This document shows, one piece after another, positions 18,161-28,800 of a stretch of DNA of 64,000 bases; position 1 is the stretch's first letter, and each line of letters starts with the position of its first letter. Location of the stretch: NCBI RefSeq assembly GCF_004016525.1, contig NZ_SACJ01000004.1:1-64000 (forward strand), read 5' to 3'. The notes under the pieces are model-generated. The model was not told the DNA's origin. It ran no database searches and saw only the letters and a list, made by a program, of their open reading frames with translations. Position numbers and translations under genes: made by a program. The stretch comes from Flavobacterium sufflavum. GTDB lineage: Bacteria > Bacteroidota > Bacteroidia > Flavobacteriales > Flavobacteriaceae.

Positions 18161-19201
18161 CTATTTTATCATTTCAATTTTTTGTACTTCTTCTTCGTTA
18201 ATACTATCGAAGAACCCTTGTTCATTCATCCAATCATCACTGAAAACTTTACTCATGTAACGGGAACCGTGATCTGGGAAAATAGCAATTACATTACTAT
18301 TAGCATCAAACTCTCCTTCTTCGGCATATTGTTTTATAGCCTGTAAAACAGCTCCTGATGTATAACCTACAAACATTCCCTCTTTTCTGGTGATTTCTCT
18401 TGCTGAATGCGCACTTTCCTCATCTGTTACCTTCATAAACTTATCGATAACATCAAAATCAGTAGCCGATGGAATCAGGTTTTTACCTAATCCTTCAATA
18501 CGGTAAGGATAAATTTCTTCAGTATCAAATTCTCTTGTTTCGTGGTATTTTTTCAATACAGAACCAAAAGCATCAACACCTAAAACTTTAATATTTGGAT
18601 TTTGCTCTTTTAAGAATTTAGCAGTTCCTGAGATAGTCCCTCCTGTTCCACTGCAGGCAACAAGGTGGGTAATTTTACCGTTAGTTTGTTTCCAAATTTC
18701 CGGTCCGGTAGTATTGTAATGGGCGTCTATATTCAATTGGTTAAAATACTGATTGATATAAACGGAACCTTTTGTTTCTTCGTGCAATCTCTTAGCCACA
18801 CTGTAGTAAGAACGTTCATCATCTGCCGAAACGTGAGCCGGACAAACATAAACCTTTGCCCCTAAACTACGAAGCATGTCTATCTTATCTCTTGATGATT
18901 TAGAGCTTACCGCTAATATGCAATTATATCCTTTTATGATACTTACCATAGCCAAACTAAAACCTGTATTACCAGATGTAGTTTCGATTATGGTGTCTCC
19001 AGGAGATAATATTCCTTTTTTTTCTGCTTCTTCAATAATGTACAAAGCGATCCTATCTTTTGAGGAATGTCCCGGATTAAAAGCTTCTACCTTAGCATAG
19101 AAATTACCTTCTAAATTTTCGGTTACTTTGTTTATCTTGATAAGAGGCGTATTTCCTATCAATTCTAAAACATTATTATAAGCATTTATTTCTTCTTTCA
19201 T
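18161..19201 (-). CDS. PLP-dependent cysteine synthase family protein
   Basis: The 346-residue fold-type II PLP enzyme has an [10 protein letters not shown] start, the PLP lysine K48 in PGHSSKDR, an [12 protein letters not shown] substrate loop and the phosphate loop [15 protein letters not shown]. It resembles O-acetylserine sulfhydrylase or cystathionine beta-synthase without a CBS domain. The ATG at 19201 is preferred over an upstream in-frame codon at 19219. It appears monocistronic, and a terminator follows. Whether it makes cysteine or works in reverse transsulfuration cannot be decided here. Confidence 0.85.
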   Translation of the reverse strand: MKEEINAYNNVLELIGNTPLIKINKVTENLEGNFYAKVEAFNPGHSSKDRIALYIIEEAEKKGILSPGDTIIETTSGNTGFSLAMVSIIKGYNCILAVSSKSSRDKIDMLRSLGAKVYVCPAHVSADDERSYYSVAKRLHEETKGSVYINQYFNQLNIDAHYNTTGPEIWKQTNGKITHLVACSGTGGTISGTAKFLKEQNPNIKVLGVDAFGSVLKKYHETREFDTEEIYPYRIEGLGKNLIPSATDFDVIDKFMKVTDEESAHSAREITRKEGMFVGYTSGAVLQAIKQYAEEGEFDANSNVIAIFPDHGSRYMSKVFSDDWMNEQGFFDSINEEEVQKIEMIK

Positions 19202-19272
19202 AAAAAAATAGTTAATCAAGATTAAGTTTTATTTAACCTGGATACGCAGCAAATTTAACAAAAAAAAACTAA

Positions 19273-21333
19273 TTAGATTTTAATTTTTTCCAAATCTAGT
19301 AAAAAACTGAATTCTTTAGCTAATTCTTTTAGCGCTTCAAACCTTCCTGAAGCTCCTCCATGACCTGCATCCATGTTAGTATCCAAATACAAAACATTTT
19401 CATCTGTTTTATACTCTCTTAGTTTAGCCACCCATTTAGCTGGCTCCCAGTACTGTACCTGAGAATCATGCAAGCCTGTAGAAACATACATATTAGGGTA
19501 ATCTTGTTTTTTAACATTATCGTAAGGAGAATAAGATCTCATGTATTGATAGTATTTTTTAACATTTGGATTTCCCCATTCGTCATATTCACCCGTAGTT
19601 AATGGTATGCTATCATCCAACATAGTAGTCATTACATCGACAAAAGGAACCTGAGCAATAACCCCATGATACAATTCGGGTGCTTCATTGATAATTACTC
19701 CCATCAGCAAGCCTCCTGCCGAACCACCCTCGGCATATAAATGCGCTGTTGAAGTGTATTTTTGCTCAATCAGATGCTTAGAACAATCTATAAAATCAGT
19801 GAAAGTATTTTTCTTATGAAGTAATTTTCCATCTTCATACCATTGTCTTCCTAAATCTTCCCCACCGCGAATGTGAGCAATAGCATAAACAAATCCTCTG
19901 TCTAACAATGACAAACGTGTCGATGAAAAATAAGCGTCCATAGAATGTCCATAAGAACCATAAGCATAAAGTAATAATGGATTTTTCCCGTCTTTCTTCA
20001 ACTCTTTACGGTACACCATCGAAATAGGAATCTTAGTCCCATCTTTGGCTGTTGCCCAAACACGTTCTTCGGTATAATTATTTTTATCGAATTTCCCTCC
20101 TAAGACCTCTTGCTCTTTTTTGACTTCCTTTTCTTTGGTACGCATATTAAAATCAATCACCGATGATGGTGTTGCCATCGACTGGTAACTGTAACGCAAA
20201 ATTTCAGTTTCAAAATCAACATTCGTCGATGTGTAAGCAGTATAAGTTTCGCTGCCAAAAGGTAAATAATATTCTTCACTTCCGTCCCAGGACATAATTC
20301 GGATTTTATTCAATCCTCCTTCACGTTCATCGAGGACTAAATAATTGGCAAAAATTTCAATATCTTCCAATAAAACATCCTCGCGATGCCCAATGATTTC
20401 GACCCAATTTTCAACTGAAGTTGAATCCTCATGGGTTTTCATCAGTTTAAAATTATCAGCATCATCTTTATTGGTAAGAATGTAAAAACTATCTTTATAA
20501 TGATTAATACTGTATTCTACGCCTCTTTTTCGTTTTTGAAAAATCTTAAATTTCCCATCAGGAGTATCCGCATTTAAAATACGATACTCAGAAGTCAACG
20601 TACTTCCTGATTCAATTGCTAAATATTTTCTGGATTTTGATTTATTAATATCAACACTAAAAGTGTCGTCTTTTTCAAAATAAACTAACACATCATCTTC
20701 CTGCTTTGTTCCCAGTTTATGCTTGAAAATCTTATCCGAACGCAGAGTAACTTCGTCCTGACTCGAATAAAAAATAGTCTTATTATCATTTGCCCAAACT
20801 GCTGAACCCGTAACTTTTTCGATTTTATCTTCCAGAATTTCATCAGTCTCTAAATTCTTAACCTGAATAGTATAAATTCTTCTGCCAACAACGTCTGTAC
20901 TAAAAATAGCCAACTTATTATCGGGACTAATACTCATACCTCCCAATTTGAAATAAGCCTGACCTTCGGCCAATATATTACAGTCAAAAAGAATTTCTTC
21001 TTTTGCCGTAAGGCTGCCTTTTTTTCGGGAATAGATAGGATAGTTTTTGGCCGTTTCATATCGGGTGATGTAGTAATAGCCATTGTATAAATACGGAACC
21101 GACTCATCGTCTTCTTTAATTCTCGCTTTCATTTCCTCAAACAATTGGTTTTGGAAATCCTTCGTGTGAGCAGTCATTTGTTGGTAATACTCATTTTCCT
21201 TGTTCAGATAATCAATAACTTCCGGATTTTCCCGGTCTTTTAACCAGAAATAATTATCAATTCTAACATCTCTAAACTTCTCAAATTCTGTAGGTATAAC
21301 TTTGGCAACAGGCGGTAGTATTTTTTCTATCAT
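19273..21333 (-). CDS. ptrB: S9 family peptidase, oligopeptidase B type
   Basis: The 686-residue protein has an N-terminal seven-bladed propeller and a C-terminal alpha/beta-hydrolase domain. The nucleophile S538 lies in GGSAGGLLMG, and the catalytic histidine H658 lies in DAGHGGASGR. It cleaves short peptides, typically after basic residues, in the cytoplasm or periplasm. No signal peptide is evident. The ATG at 21333 is preferred because the upstream in-frame start is a GTG five codons earlier. It stands alone between the cysteine synthase and the divergent ybaB gene. Confidence 0.88.
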   Translation of the reverse strand: MIEKILPPVAKVIPTEFEKFRDVRIDNYFWLKDRENPEVIDYLNKENEYYQQMTAHTKDFQNQLFEEMKARIKEDDESVPYLYNGYYYITRYETAKNYPIYSRKKGSLTAKEEILFDCNILAEGQAYFKLGGMSISPDNKLAIFSTDVVGRRIYTIQVKNLETDEILEDKIEKVTGSAVWANDNKTIFYSSQDEVTLRSDKIFKHKLGTKQEDDVLVYFEKDDTFSVDINKSKSRKYLAIESGSTLTSEYRILNADTPDGKFKIFQKRKRGVEYSINHYKDSFYILTNKDDADNFKLMKTHEDSTSVENWVEIIGHREDVLLEDIEIFANYLVLDEREGGLNKIRIMSWDGSEEYYLPFGSETYTAYTSTNVDFETEILRYSYQSMATPSSVIDFNMRTKEKEVKKEQEVLGGKFDKNNYTEERVWATAKDGTKIPISMVYRKELKKDGKNPLLLYAYGSYGHSMDAYFSSTRLSLLDRGFVYAIAHIRGGEDLGRQWYEDGKLLHKKNTFTDFIDCSKHLIEQKYTSTAHLYAEGGSAGGLLMGVIINEAPELYHGVIAQVPFVDVMTTMLDDSIPLTTGEYDEWGNPNVKKYYQYMRSYSPYDNVKKQDYPNMYVSTGLHDSQVQYWEPAKWVAKLREYKTDENVLYLDTNMDAGHGGASGRFEALKELAKEFSFLLDLEKIKI

Positions 21334-21476
21334 GTAGTAAATCTTCACATTTATGTAAAAGCTCGCACAAAAATAGCTGAAACAACTTCTAATACGAGCA
21401 CCTTTTTCATCAATTTTAACATTGTAATCAGCGTAAAAATACTAATTTCGTAAACTAATTATTAAAAAAAATAAAA

Positions 21477-21797
21477 ATGGATTTAATGGGAATGATGGGT
21501 AAATTAAAAGAAACCCAAAATAAAATTGAAGAGACTAAAAAACGTCTGGATACTGTTCTTGTTGACGAGCAAAGCACAGATGGTTTATTAAAAGTAACTA
21601 TTACTGCCAATAGAAAAATAAAATCCATTACTATTGCCGATGAATTATTGGAAGACAAAGAACAACTGGAAGATTATATGATTTTAGTTATCAATAAAGC
21701 TATCGAAAAAGCAACTAAAGTAAACGAAGCCGAACTGGATGCAGTTGCCAAAATGGATATGCCAATGATTCCCGGAATGGATAATTTATTTAAATAA
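21477..21797 (+). CDS. YbaB/EbfC family nucleoid-associated protein
   Basis: This 106-residue small basic/acidic protein has the YbaB pattern: an N-terminal helix with many lysines and glutamates (residues 8-28), the central [19 protein letters not shown] strand pair, and a C-terminal helix ending MIPGMDNLF. It binds DNA as a dimer. It is followed two bases later by a lipoprotein gene on the same strand. In other genomes the gene often neighbours dnaX/recR, which are not here. Confidence 0.9.
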   Translation: MDLMGMMGKLKETQNKIEETKKRLDTVLVDEQSTDGLLKVTITANRKIKSITIADELLEDKEQLEDYMILVINKAIEKATKVNEAELDAVAKMDMPMIPGMDNLFK

Positions 21798-21799
21798 GT

Positions 21800-22639
21800 T
21801 TGATGAAATTCAATAAATCAATTTTAGGCTTAAGTATCGTTGCTGCATGTTTCTTTTTTTCTTGTAGCAACGATAGCTCAACCGACACAGAAACCATAAC
21901 AGATGATTTCAACTACACCACTGTAAATGATTTAGGAGAAATTCATACTGTTGGAAACAAATCAGGAAAAATTACTTTATCAACTAAGTTTAACGGATTA
22001 ACGACCACGACTATAAACCTGAATACTGTTTGTTCTAATAACAATAGTATCTTTTTAGTTGGACATTACCCGCCTTTAGACAAACTTTACATTTTTGATA
22101 AAAACTCAAAAACAACTACATCAAAAATACTTTCTTATCCTGATAAAATAATTGGTTTTGAACCAATGCTGATTGCTTTAGAATGGAACGAATCTAAAAG
22201 TTTGTTATACGGTATAATAATTTCTAATCCCTATAGCGAAACTAACAATGTAAATTATTTTGTTACTATAAATCCATCAACTTACGAAGTCCAATACTCA
22301 GATATTTCTTTTTCACAAAAAAGATTGTATTCAACTTTTATGAATGATTCTAAATTCTACAGTACAAGTTATACGGACAATCTTTTTGAAATTAATCCTG
22401 ACGGAAAAACAGCTACATCAACATTATTAAATAACACAAAAATTCCATTAACACATACTGCAATTTATTCAAATACTATTGTTTATGGTTTAAAAGCAAA
22501 TTCGTCTATAAACGGAGTGAATTTGGTAAAATTAGATTTAGCTAATAAAACATATCTAGATATATTACCTAATGAGGATTATGGTGTATTTAATGTTAAC
22601 GAAAAGGATTTATTGACAAGACTAACAATCAATATCTAA
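21800..22639 (+). CDS. lipoprotein of unknown function, probably frameshifted
   Basis: The 279-residue product has a lipoprotein signal with the cysteine in FFFSCSNDS near residue 22, then a repetitive strand-rich body that resembles a degenerate propeller. It stops at 22639 after LLTRLTINI. Reading one base over near 22615 continues in a protein-like frame (KTNNQYLNLVSKNNQFGILK...) to a TAA at 22756-22758, which gives a more natural end just before the terminator. A single-base deletion is therefore likely. It starts two bases after ybaB. Confidence 0.6.
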   Translation: MMKFNKSILGLSIVAACFFFSCSNDSSTDTETITDDFNYTTVNDLGEIHTVGNKSGKITLSTKFNGLTTTTINLNTVCSNNNSIFLVGHYPPLDKLYIFDKNSKTTTSKILSYPDKIIGFEPMLIALEWNESKSLLYGIIISNPYSETNNVNYFVTINPSTYEVQYSDISFSQKRLYSTFMNDSKFYSTSYTDNLFEINPDGKTATSTLLNNTKIPLTHTAIYSNTIVYGLKANSSINGVNLVKLDLANKTYLDILPNEDYGVFNVNEKDLLTRLTINI

Positions 22640-22758
22640 ATTTAGTTTCTAAAAACAACCAATTTGGAATATTAAAATATAATATTACCTCAAACACAAC
22701 TGAATTTATACCAATACCTACAAACAGCTATAGTAAAAACATGGTGATAGTAAATTAA
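22616..22758 (+). pseudogene. out-of-frame 3' tail of the lipoprotein gene
   Basis: This segment continues the lipoprotein in the +1 frame, about 45 residues long, ending in KNMVIVN at 22758. It has no start of its own. It ends directly before the terminator at 22761, as expected for the original gene end. Either the strain has lost one base or the sequence has an error. Confidence 0.6.
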
Positions 22759-22760
22759 CA

Positions 22761-22790
22761 AAAAAGCATGAATTAAATTCATGCTTTTTT
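22761..22790. terminator. intrinsic terminator
   Basis: A perfect stem AAAAAGCATGAATT with AATTCATGCTTTTT, practically without a loop, and a T-run follow. It serves the lipoprotein gene and, on the other strand, the threonine aldolase gene that ends at 22807. Confidence 0.8.
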
Positions 22791-22806
22791 GTTATTATAG
22801 TAAACT

Positions 22807-23826
22807 TTACATCTTAGCCAAGGTTTCAATTACATAAGTATGCATTACTTCACGATAATCTAAATGCGTCACCATTCTTAATTTTCTATTTCCAACAGCA
22901 CTAATCGAGATGTTTTTTTGCTTTAATTTCTCAATCAAAACTTCGTCTTTATATTCAGGAACTAAAGAAAAAATCAAAATATTGGTTTCTACAGGCTCCA
23001 CCGAGGCTACCCAAGTTTTTTTCTTCAAAATATTAGCCAGTTCCTTAGCTCTTCGGTGATCTTCGGTTAATAATTTGATATTATTTTCCAAAGCATAAAT
23101 CGCTCCTGCCGCCAAATATCCCGATTGACGCATAGCGCCTCCCAATACTTTTCTGATTCTCAAAGCACGCTGAATTGTTTTTTTATCGCCTAACAAAACC
23201 GAACCTACTGGCGCTCCCAATCCTTTTGAAAAACAAACCGAAATAGTATCGAATAGTTTTCCGAAATCTTTCGGGCTCTGTCTTTTGGCAACCAAAGCAT
23301 TCCAGATTCGGGCTCCATCCAGGTGTAATTTCAAATTGTTAGCCTCGCAAACGGATTTTATTTTTTGCAAATCCTCCATTTCATAACAGGCACCACCGCC
23401 AATATTGGTTGTGTTTTCAAGACAAACCAAACTCGTTAACGGACTGTGGTAAAAATCAGGCTCATTGATTGCAGCAGCAACCTGCTCAGCGGTAATCATT
23501 CCGCGATTTCCTTCAACTAAGCAGCAGGAAACACCACTATTAAAAGAAACACCACCGGCTTCAAAATGAAAAATATGCGAATGTTTATCGGCTATTAATT
23601 GTTCACCCGGTTGAGTATGCAGTTTTATGGCCGTTTGATTTGCCATAGTCCCCGAAGGAAAAAACAAGCCCGCTTCCATCCCAAAAATAGCCGCCACTCT
23701 TTCTTCCAGTTCAACAACGCTAGGGTCTTGTTTATAGACATCATCCCCTACATCGGCGTTAAACATATATTGTAACATTTCGTAGGACGGTTTCGTTACC
23801 GTATCACTAACTAAATTTATTTGCAT
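22807..23826 (-). CDS. ltaE: low-specificity L-threonine aldolase
   Basis: The 339-residue fold-type I PLP enzyme has FPSGTMANQTAI at residues 56-67, ENTTNIGGGACY around 137-148, the LHLDGARIWNA segment near 167-177 and the PLP lysine K201 in CFSKGLGAPVGS. It cleaves L-threonine and allo-threonine to glycine and acetaldehyde. The length is normal. It is divergent from prfB, with 84 bases between the two starts. Confidence 0.88.
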   Translation of the reverse strand: MQINLVSDTVTKPSYEMLQYMFNADVGDDVYKQDPSVVELEERVAAIFGMEAGLFFPSGTMANQTAIKLHTQPGEQLIADKHSHIFHFEAGGVSFNSGVSCCLVEGNRGMITAEQVAAAINEPDFYHSPLTSLVCLENTTNIGGGACYEMEDLQKIKSVCEANNLKLHLDGARIWNALVAKRQSPKDFGKLFDTISVCFSKGLGAPVGSVLLGDKKTIQRALRIRKVLGGAMRQSGYLAAGAIYALENNIKLLTEDHRRAKELANILKKKTWVASVEPVETNILIFSLVPEYKDEVLIEKLKQKNISISAVGNRKLRMVTHLDYREVMHTYVIETLAKM

Positions 23827-23910
23827 TTTTATATTTTTAATAGAGATACAGTGTCTGTAGTCCCTACGTGATTTTTTTTACTATTTTTGCGCAACAAAAT
23901 TACACATTTT

Positions 23911-25009
23911 ATGACAACTACCGAACAAATTAAAGGTATTGTGGAGCGCCTTGGTGCGTTGAGGAGGTATCTTTGACGTCGATGCTAAACTTATCGAAAT
24001 TTCTAACGAAGAAGAGAAAACCTTTGCTCCGGATTTTTGGAACAACGCCAAAGAAGCCGAACTTATTGTAAAGAATCTTCGAAACAAAAAAAAGTGGATT
24101 GAAGACTACGACAAAGCCGTTGCCTTAACAGAGGAATTGCAGCTCGCCTACGAATTTTACAAAGAAGGCGAACTCACATCAGACGAACTTGACGAACAAT
24201 ACCAACTGACTCAAAACCATATCGAAGGCATTGAATTTAAAAATATGCTTTCGGATGAAGGAGACACCCTAAGCGCTGTTTTGCAAATTACAGCCGGAGC
24301 TGGTGGAACCGAAAGTTGCGATTGGGCTTCAATGCTGATGCGTATGTACATGATGTGGGGTGAAAAATACGGTTTCAAAATAAAAGAACTGAACTATCAG
24401 GAAGGCGACGTTGCGGGAATAAAAACCGTGACCCTGGAATTTGAAGGCGATTATTCTTTTGGTTATCTAAAAGGCGAAAATGGTGTGCATCGATTGGTGC
24501 GTATTTCTCCATTTGACAGTAATGCTAAACGTCATACCTCATTTGCTTCTGTTTATGTTTATCCATTGGTGGATGACAGTATCGAAATCGACATTAATCC
24601 TGCCGATATCGAAATTACAACTTCCCGCTCCAGTGGTGCCGGAGGACAGAACGTAAATAAGGTAGAAACCAAAGTACAGCTGTATCACAAACCTACAGGA
24701 ATCCAGATTCAGTGTTCTGAAACCCGTTCGCAACAGGACAACAGACAGCGCGCCATGCAAATGCTTCGCTCTCAATTGTACGAAATCGAATTGAAAAAGA
24801 AACAGGCACAACGCGCCGATATCGAAGCCGGAAAGATGAAAATCGAATGGGGTTCGCAAATTCGAAATTATGTGATGCAACCTTATAAATTAGTCAAAGA
24901 CGTCCGCACAGGATATGAAACCAGCAATGTCGATGGCGTAATGAACGGTGAAATCGACGAATTCCTGAAAGCCTATCTGATGATGATGGGACAAAAAGAA
25001 GAGGAATAA
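23911..25009 (+). CDS. prfB: peptide chain release factor 2 (programmed +1 frameshift)
   Basis: Translation starts at the ATG at 23911 and runs 21 codons to a TGA at 23974. A +1 shift on the CTT codon then continues to 25009, giving 365 residues, the usual RF2 length. The protein has the stop-recognition motif SPF (in [11 protein letters not shown]) and the catalytic GGQ (in [10 protein letters not shown]). RF2 releases peptides at UGA and UAA codons. The frameshift autoregulates its level, because the internal UGA is read by RF2 itself. A TATTTTTG minus-7 box lies at 23882-23889. A pentapeptide protein gene follows. Confidence 0.96.
23962..23977 (+). promoter_or_regulatory. prfB programmed frameshift signal
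   Basis: AGGAGG (23962-23967), three spacer bases, then CTT TGA C (23971-23977). This is the classical arrangement: an internal Shine-Dalgarno three bases before a slippery CUU and a UGA stop followed by C. It pushes the ribosome into the +1 frame. Confidence 0.95.
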
Positions 25010-25021
25010 AACTTAGATTGC

Positions 25022-25057
25022 AGAAGGCAGAATTTAGATTTTAGATTTCTGCCTTCT
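25022..25057. repeat. hairpin between prfB and pentapeptide gene
   Basis: AGAAGGCAGAA (25022-25032) pairs exactly with TTCTGCCTTCT (25047-25057) around a TTTAGATTTTAGAT-type loop. Similar TTAGATTTTAGAT strings occur near 40430-40465, so this belongs to a dispersed intergenic repeat. It could also attenuate transcription. Confidence 0.55.
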
Positions 25058-25081
25058 AAAATCTGAAATCTAAAGTAAAAA

Positions 25082-25651
25082 ATGACCGAGTATTTCTTTG
25101 ACCAGCACTACAACAACATCCACTATGGTCTGGAAACGCTCAACCTCAAAGAATTTGAAAGCTGCACATTTACCAATTGCAATTTTTCTGATTGTAATCT
25201 TATAGGCGTCACTTTTATAGATTGCCAGTTCAATAACTGCAATTTCAATACTTCAAAAATCAATCACACCGCTTTTAGAACCGTATTCTTTAATAATTGC
25301 CAAATCAAAGAAGTCAATTTTGCCATGAGCGACAAACTCATCTTCGAAATTCACTTTAACAACTGCACCTTAGATTTCTCTAAATTCTACGCCTTGAAAT
25401 TAAAAGGTATCTCGTTTAACAATTCAAGCCTGATTGCTGTTGATTTTATGGCAACCGATTTAACCGGAGCACAATTCTACAACTGTAATTTGTACCGCTC
25501 CGAATTTGAAAAAGCCATCGCCAACAAAGTCGATTTTAGAAGCAGCTACAACTACACTATCGATCCCTCGAAAACCAAATTAAAAAAAGCACAATTCGCG
25601 CTTGAAGGTTTAAAAGGCTTGCTTTATAAGCATGGTATTATTGTAGAGTAA
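25082..25651 (+). CDS. pentapeptide repeat protein
   Basis: The 189-residue protein consists of A(D/N)LXX-type pentapeptide repeats rich in Phe, Cys and Asn (FTNCNFSDCNL, FIDCQFNNCNF, GAQFYNCNLYRSEF). These should fold as a right-handed quadrilateral beta-helix. Some members (Qnr, MfpA) mimic DNA and protect gyrase. Whether this one does is unknown, although its length and repeat density are of that size class. It has no signal peptide and is cytoplasmic. It lies 72 bases after prfB on the same strand. Confidence 0.8.
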   Translation: MTEYFFDQHYNNIHYGLETLNLKEFESCTFTNCNFSDCNLIGVTFIDCQFNNCNFNTSKINHTAFRTVFFNNCQIKEVNFAMSDKLIFEIHFNNCTLDFSKFYALKLKGISFNNSSLIAVDFMATDLTGAQFYNCNLYRSEFEKAIANKVDFRSSYNYTIDPSKTKLKKAQFALEGLKGLLYKHGIIVE

Positions 25652-25849
25652 AATATAACTTTTTCTTTTTTCAGAAGCAGAAACATTCAGCACTAAACAT
25701 CCATCCCTCCTGCTCTCGCCTTTATCTCTTCGAGGATATCGGCTCCATCAGGGCTATAAAGAACGATTTATTTTTAAAGCACTTTTTGTAAGAATATTTT
25801 AATATATTTGAAAGAAAAACTAAAAACAATAATCAGACTTTTAAAAAAC

Positions 25850-28800
25850 ATGTTTAAAAAAATAGTACTGCTTCTGCTTGTTCTATCTTTTCAATTTATA
25901 AATGCGCAAATAACATTGACTAACAACATAGGGACAACTCTTATTAAGACCGATATGTACTCTTGTTTAGAAGATGAAAATTGGGGTAGAGTATTTAAAT
26001 TATCCGATTTTGGTATAGCTCCAAATGAACAATTTATTATTAAATCAGGACAGATTGGAATTTCAAAATCTGATATTGGTTCAAAATTATATTTTTCGGT
26101 ATATATTTATGATGAAAATTTTCCAGGTACTTACAATTCTTATTTTGAAAAGCCATTACTTGGAACTCGGGGAGTGATATCTACAAAAACAATTGATAGT
26201 AATCCCGAAATTATGCAAATAGACTTTGATAGTCCCATCATTGTTCCTGCAGGAGTTGAAAAAATCATCGTATTAGTTGGAAAAGGAAGAGACTACACTA
26301 ATTATACCCAAGCAAAAGTTTTTGTTGCTGGCACACAAGAAGACAATGGAGATTCGTGGTATGTAGGTTGTAACAACAACCAACTTTTGAAACCAACAAC
26401 AGAAATGAATATTCCAGTTCCTAATGCCAATTTTTACATCACTGTAACTGGGGACGTATCCAATGTAAAAAGCTCGGGGCCTGTTACTAGATTATCTCAT
26501 AACATTTGTGATGATCTATTGAGAACAGATATGTATGGCTGTTATGGAACTACATATTATTGGGCTAGAGATTTTAACTTAAAAGATTTTGGTATATCTC
26601 CTAATGAAGAATTTGTAATTAATTCTGGACAGGTTGGGGTTAATAACACTGCATGGGGTGCCACTGTTCGTTTTAATTTCTATAAAATAGATAATAATTT
26701 CCCAGCTTCTTTTTCGGAAACCAATTTAATTGGTAGTAGCCAAACCATAGATCTTCCTCCAAGCATAGGTCATGAATCTCAAATCATTCAGCTAGATTTT
26801 AACAACCCAATTATTATACCAGCAGGTGTAGAAAAAATACTAGTTGAAGTTCAAAAAGGGGGTAACCCTATATTAGGTGGTGGATCACAAGCTGCTTTTA
26901 TAGCAGGTTCAACACAAGACAATGGTATTTCTTGGTTTAAAGGCTGCGCTCGTACGGCAGGTATTCCAAATAACGAATATTTCTCTACTACTGTTTTTGG
27001 AGTCCCAAACGCCAATTATTACATCAATGTGACAGGAAAAGTAAACAACATTTCCAATCATTTCGAAATGAATTACACTAATAATTGCTCTGATTTTTTG
27101 AAAGAATTCAGCATTGATGATGAAACAAAAATGGCATCGGTAGTTTGGGATTTTGGAGATCCAACTTCAGGAATCGATAATACCTCAACTGATTTATCTC
27201 CTTATCATGATTTTTCATCAGATGGAACCTATACAATTACTGCAAGAGTTACTGCTAAAGATGGAACAGTTGAAAATTTAAGCGAAACCATTGATGTAAA
27301 AGAACCTCCAAAAGCATACGGAATTAACAATATTTCCGCTTGTGAAAACAGCTTCAATACTGGCTTTTCAACCTCTTTTGATACTTCTACGATTAACCTA
27401 CAAGTTCTAGGTGGGCAAATAAACAAAGTCATTACTTTTATTGACGGAAAAGGGAATAAATACAATTCGTTACCAAATCCCTTTACTAATACTGTAAAAA
27501 ATAGAGAAACCATTACAGTCAGAGTATCCCATAAAGATAATTTATGCTGTTATTCTGAAACTACTTTTGATTTAATTGTAAATCCTTTACCAGATATTAC
27601 ATTGGTCAAAGACTTAAAAGTATGTGATAACACCAATAATGGATATTCTACATTTAATCTTAATCAAGTTAAATTAGACATATTAGGCATTCAAACCAAT
27701 TTACAAATTGAATTTTACCATGAAAATGGTCAATTAATAGTTGATTCTGAATTAGGTTCTGTTACCAATTCAGTTAAAAATCTAGAAGTTATAACCGTAA
27801 AAGCTACAAATCTTGATACTAATTGCTTTTCAACAACTACTTTTAAACTAATTGTAAGCTATTTACCTGTTGCAAATACTTTGAATAACTTAACTGGTTG
27901 TGATGACAATAACGATGGAATTTCAGAATATTTTGACACCTCAAATATTGAAAGTACAGTATTAGGCAATCAAACAGGAATGCAAGTATCTTATTTTGAT
28001 AGCAATGGAAATCAACTACCTAGTCCACTACCCAATCCTTATACAAATTTAGTCCCTAATCAAGAAACTATAATTGTTAGAGTAACAAATTCGGTAACCA
28101 ATTGTTATTCGGAAACATCGTTGAATTTAGCTACATCAACCAAACCACAAATTAATCAGCCGCAAAATTTATATGCTTGTGATGAAGGAAATGGATTTTC
28201 TCATTTTGACACTTCAACTATCAAAAATCAAATTATTGGTAATCAAACCGGTTTAATTATATCCTATTCAGATGAAAATGGAAATAATCTATTAAATCCA
28301 TCATCACCAAATTATCAAAATACAACTGCTTGGTCTCAAACTATTAATGTAAAAGTTGAAAATCAACTGAATCCATTATGTTATTCTGAAACTAGTTTTA
28401 AATTGATTGTAAATGAGTTGCCACAAATTAATTTAGAAAGCAACTATTATTTATGCGATTTAGAACCGTCCTTATCTATTGCTACAAATCCAGATTTTGA
28501 CACTTGGGAATGGAAATATAAAGACAATACAATAATTTCTAATTCCTTTGAAGCAAATCTAATAGAAGCAGGACAATATACACTTCGTGTATCTAAAACA
28601 AGTAATGGAATATCTTGTGAAAATTCATTTTCATTTAAATTGATACGCTCTAATCTACCAAAAATTCAACAAGTAAATAATGGGGAATTAGGTAATAATT
28701 TTATTGAAATAATAGCTACAGGAAATGGTGATTTTGAATATTCAATAGATGGAATAACCTACCAAGACAGCAATTATTTTTCAGAAATTGCAGGAGGAAA

